A stretch of 64,000 nt of DNA from Epilithonimonas lactis. GTDB lineage: Bacteria > Bacteroidota > Bacteroidia > Flavobacteriales > Weeksellaceae. The notes under the pieces are model-generated. The model ran no database searches. It saw nothing but the letters and a program-made list of their open reading frames with translations, and was not told the DNA's origin. Positions within the stretch are counted from its first letter, which is position 1. Every line of letters begins with the position of its first letter. The translations under genes and the position numbers were made by a program. Positions 16,501 through 24,524 of the stretch are shown one piece after another. The stretch spans positions 347,943 to 411,942 of the forward strand of contig NZ_FOFI01000004.1 of assembly GCF_900110605.1 (NCBI RefSeq), written 5' to 3'.

Positions 16501-17418
16501 GATGGTCAGCCTCAAACCCAGCAAGGTAACAACTACACAGGTAACAACTATGCGATCTACAATGGTGTAGGCGGAACATCTGCTACTTATTTTGGGTACA
16601 ATGGCAAAAAGCCAAATGGATATGCATCCGTTGGACAGGCATTCATCGTGAAAACAAAAGCCGCAGGAAAAGACCAACCGCTGACCTTTAAAAATAATAT
16701 GAGAACTGCCAGCACTGCCAATTTCTTCAACAAAGGTGTTGATAATAAGGCTAGTCAGAAAAACAGATTTTGGTTAGAATTCAAATCTCCTGAGGATATA
16801 AACAATGAAATATTGATCGGCTACGTTGCCAACGCTACCAACAATTATGACAATGGTCTGGATACAGAACTGATGTCTATAGGAAGTGATTCGTTCTGGA
16901 GTATTTTGGACGCTCGAAAACTGGGAATCCAAGGAAGACAAGAAAACTTCACGCCAGATGATGCTGTGAAAGTGGGAATGAAAGCTTCTATCGCTGGTAA
17001 TTATACGATTTCTCTTACGGATAAGGATGGAATTTTCTCTAGCGAACAAACCATATATTTGAGAGATAGATATCTAAATAAAGTGATCAATCTAAGTTCT
17101 GGACCTTACGTTTTCGCAAGCAACGCAGGACAATATGAGGACCGATTTGAGGTGATCTACAGATCATTGGAGACATTGGGTACAGATAACTCGATTAAGA
17201 AAGGAATTCAGATCTATAAGGACAACCAGAACTTCATAGTAAGATCAGATGAAAACTTGGACAATGTAAGTGTTTACGATTCTGTTGGACGATTGATTTT
17301 CAGTACAAAAAAAACAAAAAAAGAGGTATTGATAGACAAAACGAAGCTGTCAGAAGGCATGTACATCATAAAAGCGAATTCTAGAAACACAACGATGACC
17401 AAGAAAGTTTTAAGGTAG
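13588..17418 (+). CDS. Large modular secreted protein with T9SS type A sorting domain
   Basis: A 1276-residue exported protein with a signal peptide (1-22, MMKKNFYVLFAILIANLFSAQ). Three copies of a ~170-residue beta-rich module begin with a shared LVRW/LIRW tag (ELVRWNQNNLTP near 24, PLVRWNKIEADP near 287, TLIRWDKDDFSA near 552). The first two copies are followed by a cadherin/Ig-like domain of the kind with ILLNDV and GTDSFKYRVSN or GTDTFTYKITN motifs. A later domain includes YWSSPVSGQNLY and NMVGNPYPSNLD, frequent in T9SS cargo. The C-terminal ~75 residues (VSVYDSVGRLIF to TKKVLR) are the type A sorting signal. It is probably surface-attached or released; no catalytic motif is seen, so adhesion or binding is likely. 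A strong terminator follows. Confidence 0.88.
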   Translation: MMKKNFYVLFAILIANLFSAQTELVRWNQNNLTPSAPTSANMTAGSNFSGYGVASLNWGVSFFEISNIPLSATIETNNYIQFTVAPKTGYQINLSSFNLTYRANHPNQQVEVRYSSNADFSNPQTLTKFVASNAGWKPLTLSNFVNPIISSGKTMYIRLYIYDGNNNSFHISNDNMGAAPHIIGTVTADVPMPPTAKNDAFTAIKNNYSDLDILLNDVSTTSFSNINITQSPAHGTITKNGTTNVTYKPAIGYLGTDSFKYRVSNTNGESNEAIVSLTVVDNVPSPLVRWNKIEADPNPYNSKAISDKLTSTLNLTSGDYWENNINQKMFRIGGWPTSLTIDKSKYLQFSIKPENGYKLTLSDFNIVMRMQGNSSKIRAEYSLDKEFTDAKEVLSETLLGTVWTTFSIANFPKPIATEGQVIYLRFYAYSTNDELQIKFHPNNSVGPTFNGILEYNSSTPIAYDDSASTTANDDVNVSVLINDDYSNTIDQLKINSQPSHGVATLNSNNTINYLPAKDFIGTDTFTYKITNAKGESNLATVQINIVANQSSTLIRWDKDDFSATPTNSSVASTKINAVGISFSKATWSTPVFIASGLESSANINTSKYLQFELDNISSSKVLEPKVFSFKGSGAIDYEIRYSKTADFSSGVSVLSSGKFNEAETTYDFNFQPNLQLSANEKLFVRIYWYKTNSNFVFQYYTGASGIEIRGVSYNKVYASADTIWQNTVPPSWSNGAPSATRNAIINTSYDTAIDGNLITNDLTINSGASLKIAAKNSVTVNGKIINKANATAFTIEDNGNLLQNNEAQNTGDITVKKTALIPQMGYNYWSSPVSGQNLYQFSDGYNQATTTGTGTPWNRFFVYNESNDYFVNSIANEITLNSTSVFQPARGYAIRGKNSFPTTITTESTPSKFEFAGVPQNGEYSHTLKYTNSGRGYNMVGNPYPSNLDLDELFNQNSSKIFGIAYCWTNNDGQPQTQQGNNYTGNNYAIYNGVGGTSATYFGYNGKKPNGYASVGQAFIVKTKAAGKDQPLTFKNNMRTASTANFFNKGVDNKASQKNRFWLEFKSPEDINNEILIGYVANATNNYDNGLDTELMSIGSDSFWSILDARKLGIQGRQENFTPDDAVKVGMKASIAGNYTISLTDKDGIFSSEQTIYLRDRYLNKVINLSSGPYVFASNAGQYEDRFEVIYRSLETLGTDNSIKKGIQIYKDNQNFIVRSDENLDNVSVYDSVGRLIFSTKKTKKEVLIDKTKLSEGMYIIKANSRNTTMTKKVLR

Positions 17419-17440
17419 GAAATTAAAACTTCGAAATTTC

Positions 17441-17475
17441 AAAACCATCAAAATTATTTTGATGGTTTTTTGTTT
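17441..17475. terminator. Terminator after the T9SS cargo gene
   Basis: A 13-bp perfect stem (AAAACCATCAAAA at 17441-17453 with its complement at 17457-17469) around TTA, with a T-run to 17471 on the plus strand. Confidence 0.75.
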
Positions 17476-17504
17476 AACTACTATTAAAATCATAATTTCG
17501 CTCT

Positions 17505-18140
17505 ATGTCATTAGAATTAGTTTTAAAATATTTCCCCGATATCACCAGCGAGCAAAAAGACCAGTTCGCCGAGCTCGAAACATTGTACAAAGATTGGAAC
17601 GAGAAGATCAACGTCATCTCCAGAAAAGATACGGACAGTCTCTACGAAAAGCACATTCTCCATTCTCTCGGAATTGCAAAAGTGATGCAGTTTGCAGACA
17701 ACACCAAAGTTCTCGACATCGGAACAGGAGGCGGTTTTCCGGGGGTTCCTTTGGCGATTCTTTTCCCAAATGCGCAATTCACTTTGGTTGATAGCATCGG
17801 CAAAAAAATCACTGTTGTAAAAGGCGTTGCGGAAAGTCTCGGTTTGAAAAACGTCACTGCGCATCATATGAGAGCGGAACAACTGAAAGAGAAATTCCAT
17901 TTCGTGGTGAGTCGTGCGGTTACACAAATGCCCGTTTTCCTCACTTGGCTGAGAGGTAAATTCGAGAAAGAGCAATTCAACCCAAAACACAATGGCGTCC
18001 TTTATCTCAAAGGCGGAGATCTGGGCGAAGAACTGGCAGGCATCAAATGCGAAATCTTCCAACTCAAAAATTATTTCGAAGAAGAATTCTTTGACACCAA
18101 AAAAGTCGTATATCTATCAAAAGGTAATTTCAATAATTAA
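17505..18140 (+). CDS. rsmG: 16S rRNA (guanine(527)-N7)-methyltransferase RsmG
   Basis: A 211-residue methyltransferase that modifies G527 of 16S rRNA using SAM; loss of the modification is known to give low-level streptomycin resistance. Family signatures: EKINVISRKD near 30, HILHSLG near 45, the SAM motif VLDIGTGGGFPGVPLAI near 66-82 and VVSRAVTQMP near 130. Length and start fit the family. A small lipoprotein gene follows 11 nt later and may be co-transcribed. rsmG is not next to mnmG/parA here. Confidence 0.93.
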   Translation: MSLELVLKYFPDITSEQKDQFAELETLYKDWNEKINVISRKDTDSLYEKHILHSLGIAKVMQFADNTKVLDIGTGGGFPGVPLAILFPNAQFTLVDSIGKKITVVKGVAESLGLKNVTAHHMRAEQLKEKFHFVVSRAVTQMPVFLTWLRGKFEKEQFNPKHNGVLYLKGGDLGEELAGIKCEIFQLKNYFEEEFFDTKKVVYLSKGNFNN

Positions 18141-18151
18141 TAAAAGAAACG

Positions 18152-18574
18152 ATGATGAAGAAAGCACTTATTTTATCAATGATTTCCCTGTCTTTTGCAA
18201 GCCTAATTTCCTGCAACGACAATGATGATTATCCACAGATTCAAGAGGTTTTCGCCACCAAAATAGACAGCGTCAAAATCCCGATGGACACGATGACTTT
18301 GGGCGTGACGCAGGAAATCAAAGTCTATTCCACCTTCACCCGCGGTTGCGAGGGCATCTACAGCTACGATTACAACTACACCAGCGATTTCATTAGGACC
18401 GTCGCCAACTTCGCTTTCAAAACCAACGAAGCTTGCCTGGACGGCACTTACGTAGACGGAAGCCGTATCAATTTCCAACCCGTGAAAACAGGAACTTACA
18501 CCTTCAAATTCTACACCGGAAAAGACACCGCCGGAACAAATACTTACTATGAGAAGAATGTAGTTGTGGAGTAG
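18152..18574 (+). CDS. Small lipoprotein of unknown function
   Basis: A 140-residue protein with a lipoprotein signal (lipobox SLISC, Cys21) followed by acidic NDNDDY, resembling the Bacteroidota lipoprotein export signal for surface exposure. The mature part is beta-rich, with two cysteines (GCEGIYSYDYNY, NEACLDGTY) that could form a disulfide, and ends in a TYTFKFYTG-type strand. I recognise no named family. Alternative start at the second ATG (18155). It sits 11 nt after rsmG and just before a cluster of dispersed repeats. Codon use is somewhat richer in C-ending codons than the neighbours. Confidence 0.7.
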   Translation: MMKKALILSMISLSFASLISCNDNDDYPQIQEVFATKIDSVKIPMDTMTLGVTQEIKVYSTFTRGCEGIYSYDYNYTSDFIRTVANFAFKTNEACLDGTYVDGSRINFQPVKTGTYTFKFYTGKDTAGTNTYYEKNVVVE

Positions 18575-18591
18575 GATTGATATAATTTTAA

Positions 18592-18700
18592 GGAGCTTAA
18601 TCCCGCTTTCCGTTGCAATCTTTTTTGCAAGACGATTTCCTTATAAATATAACTTTCGGCAAACGCAAAAAAGGATTTCCACTGCAATCGGGGCTATGGG
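18592..18700 (+). repeat. Dispersed repeat R1, subtype A, copy 1
   Basis: A 109-bp element beginning GGAGCTTAATCCCGCTTTCC and ending GGGGCTATGGG. Arms containing TTTTTTGC (18621-18628) and GCAAAAAA (18665-18672) plus flanking AATC, GCAATC and CCCG segments can pair as an imperfect long hairpin. A copy of the same length lies at 48571-48679, and subtype B copies at 50467-50571 and 60112-60216. The identity continues past the element (TTTTGTC.TCCAAACAAAT). Confidence 0.75.
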
Positions 18701-18782
18701 TTTTGTCTTCCAAACAAATGCAGATACAGTAAGAAACTTTCGTTTTAAAATCATAAATCATAAATCAAAAATCAGCAGTCAG

Positions 18783-18849
18783 TTTGTCATTCCGTAGGAA
18801 TCTAAATACTTTATTTTAATATTGGTTGAGATTCCTACGGAATGACAAA
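18783..18849. repeat. Dispersed hairpin repeat R2, copy 1
   Basis: A perfect 21-bp inverted repeat: the left arm 18783-18803 (begins TTTGTCATTCCGTAGG) pairs with the right arm 18829-18849 around a 25-nt loop. A second copy lies at 60017-60072. It resembles a small non-coding palindromic element. Confidence 0.75.
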
Positions 18850-18913
18850 ATGGGTTTTTAGAATTTGAAAAATAATTATTAACAGTACATTTCATTACTG
18901 AGTCTGTCGAAGA

Positions 18914-18975
18914 CCTTTGCGACCTAAAAATATTTTCAGTAATTAAAAAAGTATCACTGCGCCTTTGCGTTAAAA
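18914..18975 (+). repeat. Dispersed repeat R3, copy 1
   Basis: A segment with CTTTGCGACCTAAAAATATT, then TTTTCAGTAATTAAAAAAG, then CTTTGCGTTAAAA. Related copies are at 48774-48836 and, on the other strand, 59924-59984. Together with R1 and R2 it fills the 480 bp between the lipoprotein and the AddB-like gene, where I see no gene. Confidence 0.6.
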
Positions 18976-19028
18976 TTCACTGCAGTCATCAAATATATTT
19001 TCAAAATCAACGAAAATTAATTAAATTG

Positions 19029-19054
19029 AGCCTTTACTTCAAAAGGCTTTTTTT
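19029..19054 (+). terminator. Hairpin with T-run directly abutting a start codon
   Basis: Stem AGCCTTT/AAAGGCT (19029-19035 and 19042-19048), loop ACTTCA, then T19049-19054, immediately followed by the ATG of the AddB-like gene at 19055. It has the form of a Rho-independent terminator, leaving no room for a leader between it and the gene. Confidence 0.6.
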
Positions 19055-21748
19055 ATGCAGTTTCTCCACAGGATCATTTCAGAATTATTAGAAAATCACA
19101 AAGACCTTTCCGCGTTGGACATCGTCTTACCGGGAAAGCGTCCAATGGTTTTCATCAAAAGGATCTTGCAGGAAAAGCAATACCAAGGCCTTTTGCCAAA
19201 CTTTGTCACGATTGACGAACTCATCGCAGAACTTTCCGAAGATTTGGAGATCAAGGGAATCGCACTTTGGCTTTTCGCTTACCGAACGTATCAAAAAGTT
19301 GATGCTTCCGAAGATTTTTCCGGCTTCCTCAAGTGGTTTCCAACTTTGCAAAAAGATTGGGACGATATGATGAAGTTTTCAGAAAACGACCAAAAGATCC
19401 TCGAATGGATGTTGGACGAGGAACGCATCAAAAACTGGGGTGAAGACCTTGGCGATGAGGACAATGCAAGAAAAAGAAATCTCAATTTCTGGCGAAAAAT
19501 GAACGAGTTCCTTCCGCTTCTAAAATCAGACCTAAGGAAAGAAAATATCGCCACTTCCGGAATGATCTATCAGGAAGCATTTTCAAAATTAGAAGCTTTT
19601 GCTAAATCGACTCAAAATCACTTTGTTTTTTGTGGTTTCAACGCATTATCAAGAGTTGAGGAGCAACTCGTCAGAAAATTACTGCAATGGAACAAGGCCG
19701 AAACCTACTTCCAGGCAGACAAATATTACATTGATGATGCAAGACAGGAATCCGGAAAATTCCTAAGAGAAACCATCACGTGGAAAGAATTCGACCTTTA
19801 CAGAAATTTCAATTGGATCGATGACCAATTCTCTCAACCAAAAAATATCAAAACTTACGAAGTCTCCGGAAACATCGTTCAGGCAAAGGTTTTACCAGAA
19901 CTTCTGAAGAAAATCCCGAAAGAAGAATTGTCAGAAACGGCTTTGGTCTTGTTGGATGAAAATCTTCTGCCAGCCGTTTTGGACAGCTTGACTTCTGTTG
20001 AAAGCGTGAACATTACGATGGGTTTTCCTTTGAAGAATTTATCATTCAGCAACGCGATCAAGAAACTTTTTTACCTACAAAAACAGCAGGAGAAAAAATC
20101 TTCCAGCTATTATTACGCCGACGTTTTACCAATCTTGGAAGAACTTCCAAATGACGAGATCGATGGAGCGATCATTCAAGATTTCATTGCAAAGATCGAG
20201 GAACGGAACATTGTTTATATTTCCAAAAATCTATTGGCAGAATTGCTCGGAAAACTCAGTTATTTCCAGCTTCTTCAAAAACCGGAATCAACTCAGAATT
20301 TCCTGGATTTATTAATTAAATTCTGTTATGAATTGAAGTTCAAAGAATTGGATGATATTCAGTACGAGAATGTGGCGCATTTTGAAAAGGTTTTCAAAGT
20401 CATCAAAAATCAGTTGTTGCCTTATAAAATTGATATTAAAATTGAGACTTTAGAAGTGCTCATCAATCAATTGGTAAACACAGAAAGCATAGATTTTGTG
20501 GGAGAACCATTAGCTGGATTTCAGATTATGGGACTTTTGGAAACTCGACTTTTGAACTTCAAAAATATCATTCTACTTTCAGTTAACGAAGGAAAATTAC
20601 CACTTGGAAATACTCAGAATACTTACATTCCGTTTGATGTCCGCAAGAATTTCGGTCTGAATACTTTTCTTGAAAATGACAGCATCTACGCTTATCATTT
20701 TTACAGATTAATTCAAAATTCAGAAAATGTCCATCTGCTTTATAACGCTTTGAGTTCTGGCGTCAACACAGGTGAGAAAAGCCGTTTTATCACACAATTG
20801 GAAATGGAAAGTCCACACAACATCGAACATATCATCATCGAAAATACTTCCGAACCAATCTCGCAGGAACTGATGAAAATCGAGAAGAATGAAGCCGTAA
20901 TGCAACTTCTGAACGAATGGAAAAACCGCGTTTCAGCTTCACATCTTGTGACTTATCTTTATAATCCGATTGATTTTTACCTCAATCAAATCCTAAAAAC
21001 GAGAGAAACCAACGAGATCGAGGAAGAACTTTCTCAAAGAAATTATGGAAATTTGGTGCATTACGCTTTGCAGTTTTTGCACGAACCAATCAAAGGTAAA
21101 ATTCTATCAATTAATGTTTTAGAAGATTTACTTCAAAAAGTGGATGAATCAATAGAAGATGCTATTGAAAAATTAAAACACCAATCGGAATTCTACGAAC
21201 GCGGAATGAATTTCATTCACAAAGAAATCGCCAAAAGGGTAGTGCGAAACATTGTAGAGTACGATCTGGAATTGGTGAAAAATGGCTCGGCGTTAACGAT
21301 TATCGACCTCGAAAAAGAGATCAATTGTGATTTTTATCTTGATGAGAACCGAACCGACAAAATCAGTTTTTACGGTTTCATCGACAGAATTGACCGCTTG
21401 GACGGAGTGACTCGAGTGATTGATTATAAAACCGCAAAACCTAAAAAATTAACTGTTAGTTTAGGAAAGAATAAAGAAGAGAAATTGCCGGAATTATTTT
21501 TTAACGACGACTACAAACAAGCTTTGCAACTTTCGATCTATAAATATTGCATCACCAATTCACTCAACATTAAACCAGAAAATGTAGAAACCGCAATCTG
21601 GTCTTTCGCAGAAGTGAATAATGGTCCGCAAAATCTTAATTTCATTGATATTGAAGATTCTGAAGTGGAAGATTCCATCAGAAATCTGATTGCAGAAATT
21701 TTGAATCCTGATGTTCCGTTTGAGGAAAAGGAGAAAGTGAGTTGGTAA
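19055..21748 (+). CDS. PD-(D/E)XK nuclease family protein (AddB/RexB-like)
   Basis: An 897-residue protein with an inactivated helicase-like N-terminal region (starting MQFLHRIISELL, IVLPGKRPMVF) and a C-terminal RecB-family nuclease domain (about 640-880): NLVHYALQFLH, FYGFIDRIDRL and RVIDYKTAKPKK give the catalytic GxxxH, D and DYK residues. It resembles the AddB subunit of end-processing helicase-nucleases that prepare double-strand breaks for recombination and degrade foreign linear DNA. No AddA partner is in the window. The ATG at 19055 sits right after a T-run; the next in-frame ATG (19145) would remove the conserved N-terminal motif. It is convergent with the amidase gene. Confidence 0.85.
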   Translation: MQFLHRIISELLENHKDLSALDIVLPGKRPMVFIKRILQEKQYQGLLPNFVTIDELIAELSEDLEIKGIALWLFAYRTYQKVDASEDFSGFLKWFPTLQKDWDDMMKFSENDQKILEWMLDEERIKNWGEDLGDEDNARKRNLNFWRKMNEFLPLLKSDLRKENIATSGMIYQEAFSKLEAFAKSTQNHFVFCGFNALSRVEEQLVRKLLQWNKAETYFQADKYYIDDARQESGKFLRETITWKEFDLYRNFNWIDDQFSQPKNIKTYEVSGNIVQAKVLPELLKKIPKEELSETALVLLDENLLPAVLDSLTSVESVNITMGFPLKNLSFSNAIKKLFYLQKQQEKKSSSYYYADVLPILEELPNDEIDGAIIQDFIAKIEERNIVYISKNLLAELLGKLSYFQLLQKPESTQNFLDLLIKFCYELKFKELDDIQYENVAHFEKVFKVIKNQLLPYKIDIKIETLEVLINQLVNTESIDFVGEPLAGFQIMGLLETRLLNFKNIILLSVNEGKLPLGNTQNTYIPFDVRKNFGLNTFLENDSIYAYHFYRLIQNSENVHLLYNALSSGVNTGEKSRFITQLEMESPHNIEHIIIENTSEPISQELMKIEKNEAVMQLLNEWKNRVSASHLVTYLYNPIDFYLNQILKTRETNEIEEELSQRNYGNLVHYALQFLHEPIKGKILSINVLEDLLQKVDESIEDAIEKLKHQSEFYERGMNFIHKEIAKRVVRNIVEYDLELVKNGSALTIIDLEKEINCDFYLDENRTDKISFYGFIDRIDRLDGVTRVIDYKTAKPKKLTVSLGKNKEEKLPELFFNDDYKQALQLSIYKYCITNSLNIKPENVETAIWSFAEVNNGPQNLNFIDIEDSEVEDSIRNLIAEILNPDVPFEEKEKVSW

Positions 21749-21758
21749 ATATTGGTAG

Positions 21759-21827
21759 TCTCTCGCAGATTTTGCTGATAGAGCAGATGCAAGATTAATC
21801 TGCAAAATTTGCCTGATCTGCGAGAGA
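21759..21827. repeat. Palindromic intergenic element between convergent genes
   Basis: A 12-bp perfect inverted repeat (TCTCTCGCAGAT at 21759-21770, ATCTGCGAGAGA at 21816-21827); the arms continue with related GCAGATTTTGC and GCAAAATTTGC segments. It could act as a bidirectional terminator; the repeated GCAGAT word suggests a dispersed flavobacterial repeat. Confidence 0.55.
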
Positions 21828-21837
21828 AAGAATTAAA

Positions 21838-22488
21838 TTATGGCTTACTTTTCAACTTCAAATCCGTCAATTTGCTTCTAACCTTTTTCATAAAATCATC
21901 ACCTGGATCAGCTTTGCCTGTGAAATATTTCGGGTCAGATTCTTTCCAAAGTTTTGAATTGCGGAAAATGCCATATTCAGAATGTCCAATAACGTATTCA
22001 ATCGGATATTTTTTGGTTAAGAATCTTACCAGTTCTGCGTTGGCTTCCACTTGTTTGTCGGTCAAAGGTTGCGCTTTGCTCCCGATATTTTCGACGCCGA
22101 TGGCGCAATAGTTCAAACCAATCGTGTGTCTGGCGAATAGTTCTGGGTCAACCAATTGATAGATTGTTCCGTCTCTGTCGATGATGTAGTGCGAAGAAAC
22201 ATTGAGCGAACTCTGTTTTTTCAAAGTCGATCGTTGATTCTCAAGATGAAGATTGTTAAAATATTTGAAATTGGATTCTACCGTTCCGCCAGCTGTATAA
22301 TGCAATACGATGATCTTCGGTGTGATCTTCGGGGTTTTCTGATCCAAACCGTGATGTTCCTTCATATATTCCAAACTCAACTTAACTTTTTCTTTAGAAT
22401 AATCAATCGGTTTTTGAACAATTTTGATGTTCTGAGCCTGAACCAAGAAACAAAAACTCAACAATAATATTTGAAAAAGTTTATTCAT
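21838..22488 (-). CDS. Secreted N-acetylmuramoyl-L-alanine amidase (Amidase_2 fold)
   Basis: A 216-residue exported enzyme with a signal peptide (1-19, ending VQAQ). It should cleave the amide bond between MurNAc and the stem peptide in peptidoglycan. The zinc and catalytic residues are visible: VLHYTAGG (His63), VIGHSEYG (second His) and KADPGDDF (Asp). SSHYIIDRDGTIYQLV is the family's central strand. A DUF1287 gene lies 36 bp upstream on the same strand, also probably acting on the cell wall, so the two may form a unit. Confidence 0.9.
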   Translation of the reverse strand: MNKLFQILLLSFCFLVQAQNIKIVQKPIDYSKEKVKLSLEYMKEHHGLDQKTPKITPKIIVLHYTAGGTVESNFKYFNNLHLENQRSTLKKQSSLNVSSHYIIDRDGTIYQLVDPELFARHTIGLNYCAIGVENIGSKAQPLTDKQVEANAELVRFLTKKYPIEYVIGHSEYGIFRNSKLWKESDPKYFTGKADPGDDFMKKVRSKLTDLKLKSKP

Positions 22489-22524
22489 AAGTATTTTAAA
22501 ATATCAATTATCACTCATCGATTA

Positions 22525-23094
22525 TCACTGATAAAAATAGTGTCCCGTAATCGTCCAGCTAAACAAACAATCCTGCAAAACCTGCCCAGCGCCAATATTG
22601 TGGACAATCAGATAACGTTTCCCGTCAGGTGATTTCTTGTTAACAACAATTCCGATATGTGTCAGATTTTTTGGCAGATCCCACGTTACGATGTCGCCAG
22701 GAACGTAATCATTGGGATTGTTCGTGATTGGTTTCACCTTTCCAAATTTAGCAAAAAATACCTGCAGGTTTGGAACTCTGCGATGATCGATATTTGAATC
22801 AGCTCTTTTCAATCCCCATTTTTTCGGATATTTTGAAAAGTTCTTCACCATATCTTCGTGAACTTCCCTTTGCAGATCAATTCCCAATTTTCGGTAAGCA
22901 CGAATCACAACATCGGTGCAGACACCTTTGTCCGCGGGAACATCGCCGTTCGGATATTTCAAAACAAAATACGCAGGGTCATAAACCACTTTATCTTTGG
23001 TCAACTCAAGCGCTGCATTAGAAAGTTTGGTAGAGAAGTTTTGGCTAAAACTTAGACCCGAAATTAGAATAAATAGGAAAAGATATTTTCTCAT
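22525..23094 (-). CDS. DUF1287 domain-containing exported protein
   Basis: A 189-residue protein with a signal peptide (1-17, ending LSFSQ). DUF1287 proteins have an NlpC/P60-like cysteine peptidase fold. Conserved residues seen: GVCTDVVIRAYRKLGID (probable nucleophile Cys near 59), THIGIVVNKK (His) and LIVHNIGAG (His/Asn). A role in cleaving cell-wall peptides is inferred from the fold and from the amidase gene next to it. Confidence 0.85.
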   Translation of the reverse strand: MRKYLFLFILISGLSFSQNFSTKLSNAALELTKDKVVYDPAYFVLKYPNGDVPADKGVCTDVVIRAYRKLGIDLQREVHEDMVKNFSKYPKKWGLKRADSNIDHRRVPNLQVFFAKFGKVKPITNNPNDYVPGDIVTWDLPKNLTHIGIVVNKKSPDGKRYLIVHNIGAGQVLQDCLFSWTITGHYFYQ

Positions 23095-23118
23095 TTGAAT
23101 ATTTATAAGTTATGAACG

Positions 23119-23150
23119 AAAAAACCTACGAAATTATTCCGCAGGTTTTT
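23119..23150 (-). terminator. Terminator of the acyl-CoA dehydrogenase gene
   Basis: Stem AAAAACCTACG/CGCAGGTTTTT (23120-23130, 23140-23150) with one mismatch and a 9-nt loop. It lies 29 bp past the dehydrogenase stop and before the DUF1287 gene. Confidence 0.7.
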
Positions 23151-23178
23151 GTTAAAAATATATAAGATTGATTTGGTC

Positions 23179-24360
23179 TTATCCAAAGGCATTGATGCCT
23201 GTAATGTCCATTCCTGTAATCAGCAAATGAATGTCGTGCGTTCCTTCATAAGTAATCACAGATTCCAGATTCGCGGCGTGACGCATCATCGGGAATTCAC
23301 CCATGATTCCCATTCCGCCAAGCATTTGACGGGATTCTCTGGCAATGTCGATCGCCATTTTCACGTTGTTTCTTTTTGCCATCGAGATTTGTGCAGGCGA
23401 AGCTTTATGTGCATTTTTCAGATTGCCTAACTGGAAACAAAGCAATTGTGCTTTCGTGATTTCAGTAAGAAATTCAGCTAATTTCTTTTGCTGAAGCTGG
23501 AATCCGCCAATTGGTTTTCCAAATTGTTTTCTCTCTTTGGAATATTGTACAGCTGTGCAATAACAGTCGATTGCCGCGCCGATGACGCCCCACGAAATTC
23601 CATACCTCGCTGAGTTTAGGCAAGAAAGTGGTCCTTTCAAACCTTCAACATTCGGCAACATATTTTCTTTTGGAACTTTCACATTGTTGAAAACCAATTC
23701 TCCCGTTTTGGAAGCTCTCAAACTCCATTTGTTGTGCGTGGTTGGTGTGGTGAAGCCTTCCATTCCGCGTTCCAGGATCATTCCTCGGACTTTTCCGTCT
23801 TCGCCTTTTGCCCAGATCACTGCGATGTCGGCAATTGGAGAATTTGTGATCCACATTTTAGCACCATTCAAAAGATAATGATCGCCCTGGTCTGTGAATT
23901 TCGATTCCATTGAGGATGGGTCAGAACCGTGATTTGGCTCCGTCAAACCGAAACAGCCGATCAAATCGCCTGATGCCAATTTTGGTAGATATTTCTTTTT
24001 TTGTTCTTCAGAACCAAATTCAAAAATAGGGAACATCACTAATGAAGATTGTACAGAAGCCGCCGAACGAACTGCCGAATCGCCTCTTTCCAACTCCTGC
24101 ATTATTAGACCATAGGAAATCTGGTCCAATCCCGGACCGCCATACTCCTCGGGAATGTAAGGTCCCAAAGCTCCAATGTTACCCAATTCCTTCATCAACC
24201 CCGGAATATCAGTGTGTTCTTGTGCTGCCTCATCTATTTTAGGCATCACAAAACTTTCGACCCAGCTGCGTACAGATTCTCGGATAAGCTTGTGTTCTTC
24301 GGTCAATAGGCTGTCTATGGAGTAATAATCGGGTATGCTGGTGAGTGGATAGTATGACAT
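23179..24360 (-). CDS. Acyl-CoA dehydrogenase, glutaryl-CoA dehydrogenase type
   Basis: A 393-residue FAD enzyme of the acyl-CoA dehydrogenase family. The catalytic Glu is in VITYEGTHDIH (Glu372), as in glutaryl-CoA dehydrogenases, and the C-terminal ITGINAF matches that subgroup. Other features: GCFGLTEPNHGSDPSS (FAD/substrate loop), WITNSPIADIAVIWA, ARYGISWGVIGAA and the RQMLGGMGI segment. It probably oxidises and decarboxylates glutaryl-CoA from lysine or tryptophan breakdown, passing electrons to ETF. A single gene; substrate specificity is inferred from similarity. Confidence 0.87.
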   Translation of the reverse strand: MSYYPLTSIPDYYSIDSLLTEEHKLIRESVRSWVESFVMPKIDEAAQEHTDIPGLMKELGNIGALGPYIPEEYGGPGLDQISYGLIMQELERGDSAVRSAASVQSSLVMFPIFEFGSEEQKKKYLPKLASGDLIGCFGLTEPNHGSDPSSMESKFTDQGDHYLLNGAKMWITNSPIADIAVIWAKGEDGKVRGMILERGMEGFTTPTTHNKWSLRASKTGELVFNNVKVPKENMLPNVEGLKGPLSCLNSARYGISWGVIGAAIDCYCTAVQYSKERKQFGKPIGGFQLQQKKLAEFLTEITKAQLLCFQLGNLKNAHKASPAQISMAKRNNVKMAIDIARESRQMLGGMGIMGEFPMMRHAANLESVITYEGTHDIHLLITGMDITGINAFG

Positions 24361-24524
24361 TGTTTTTGTTTTGCCTAAAAATAAAGCTTTTCCTGAATTA
24401 CCAAAAAATTTTGTTCACAAATAATTCATTTTTTGATTTTTTGCATTGTTCTCATTTACAACTTCGGAATAAATTGTTACAATGCGCATCAATACTCATC
24501 ATTCTTATAAATGCAAAATTCTGA

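Noticed and set aside
18592..18700. R1 as a simple Rho-independent terminator
   Set aside because: The loop between arms is over 30 nt and the stem has many mismatches, and the tpiA copy follows a separate perfect terminator.
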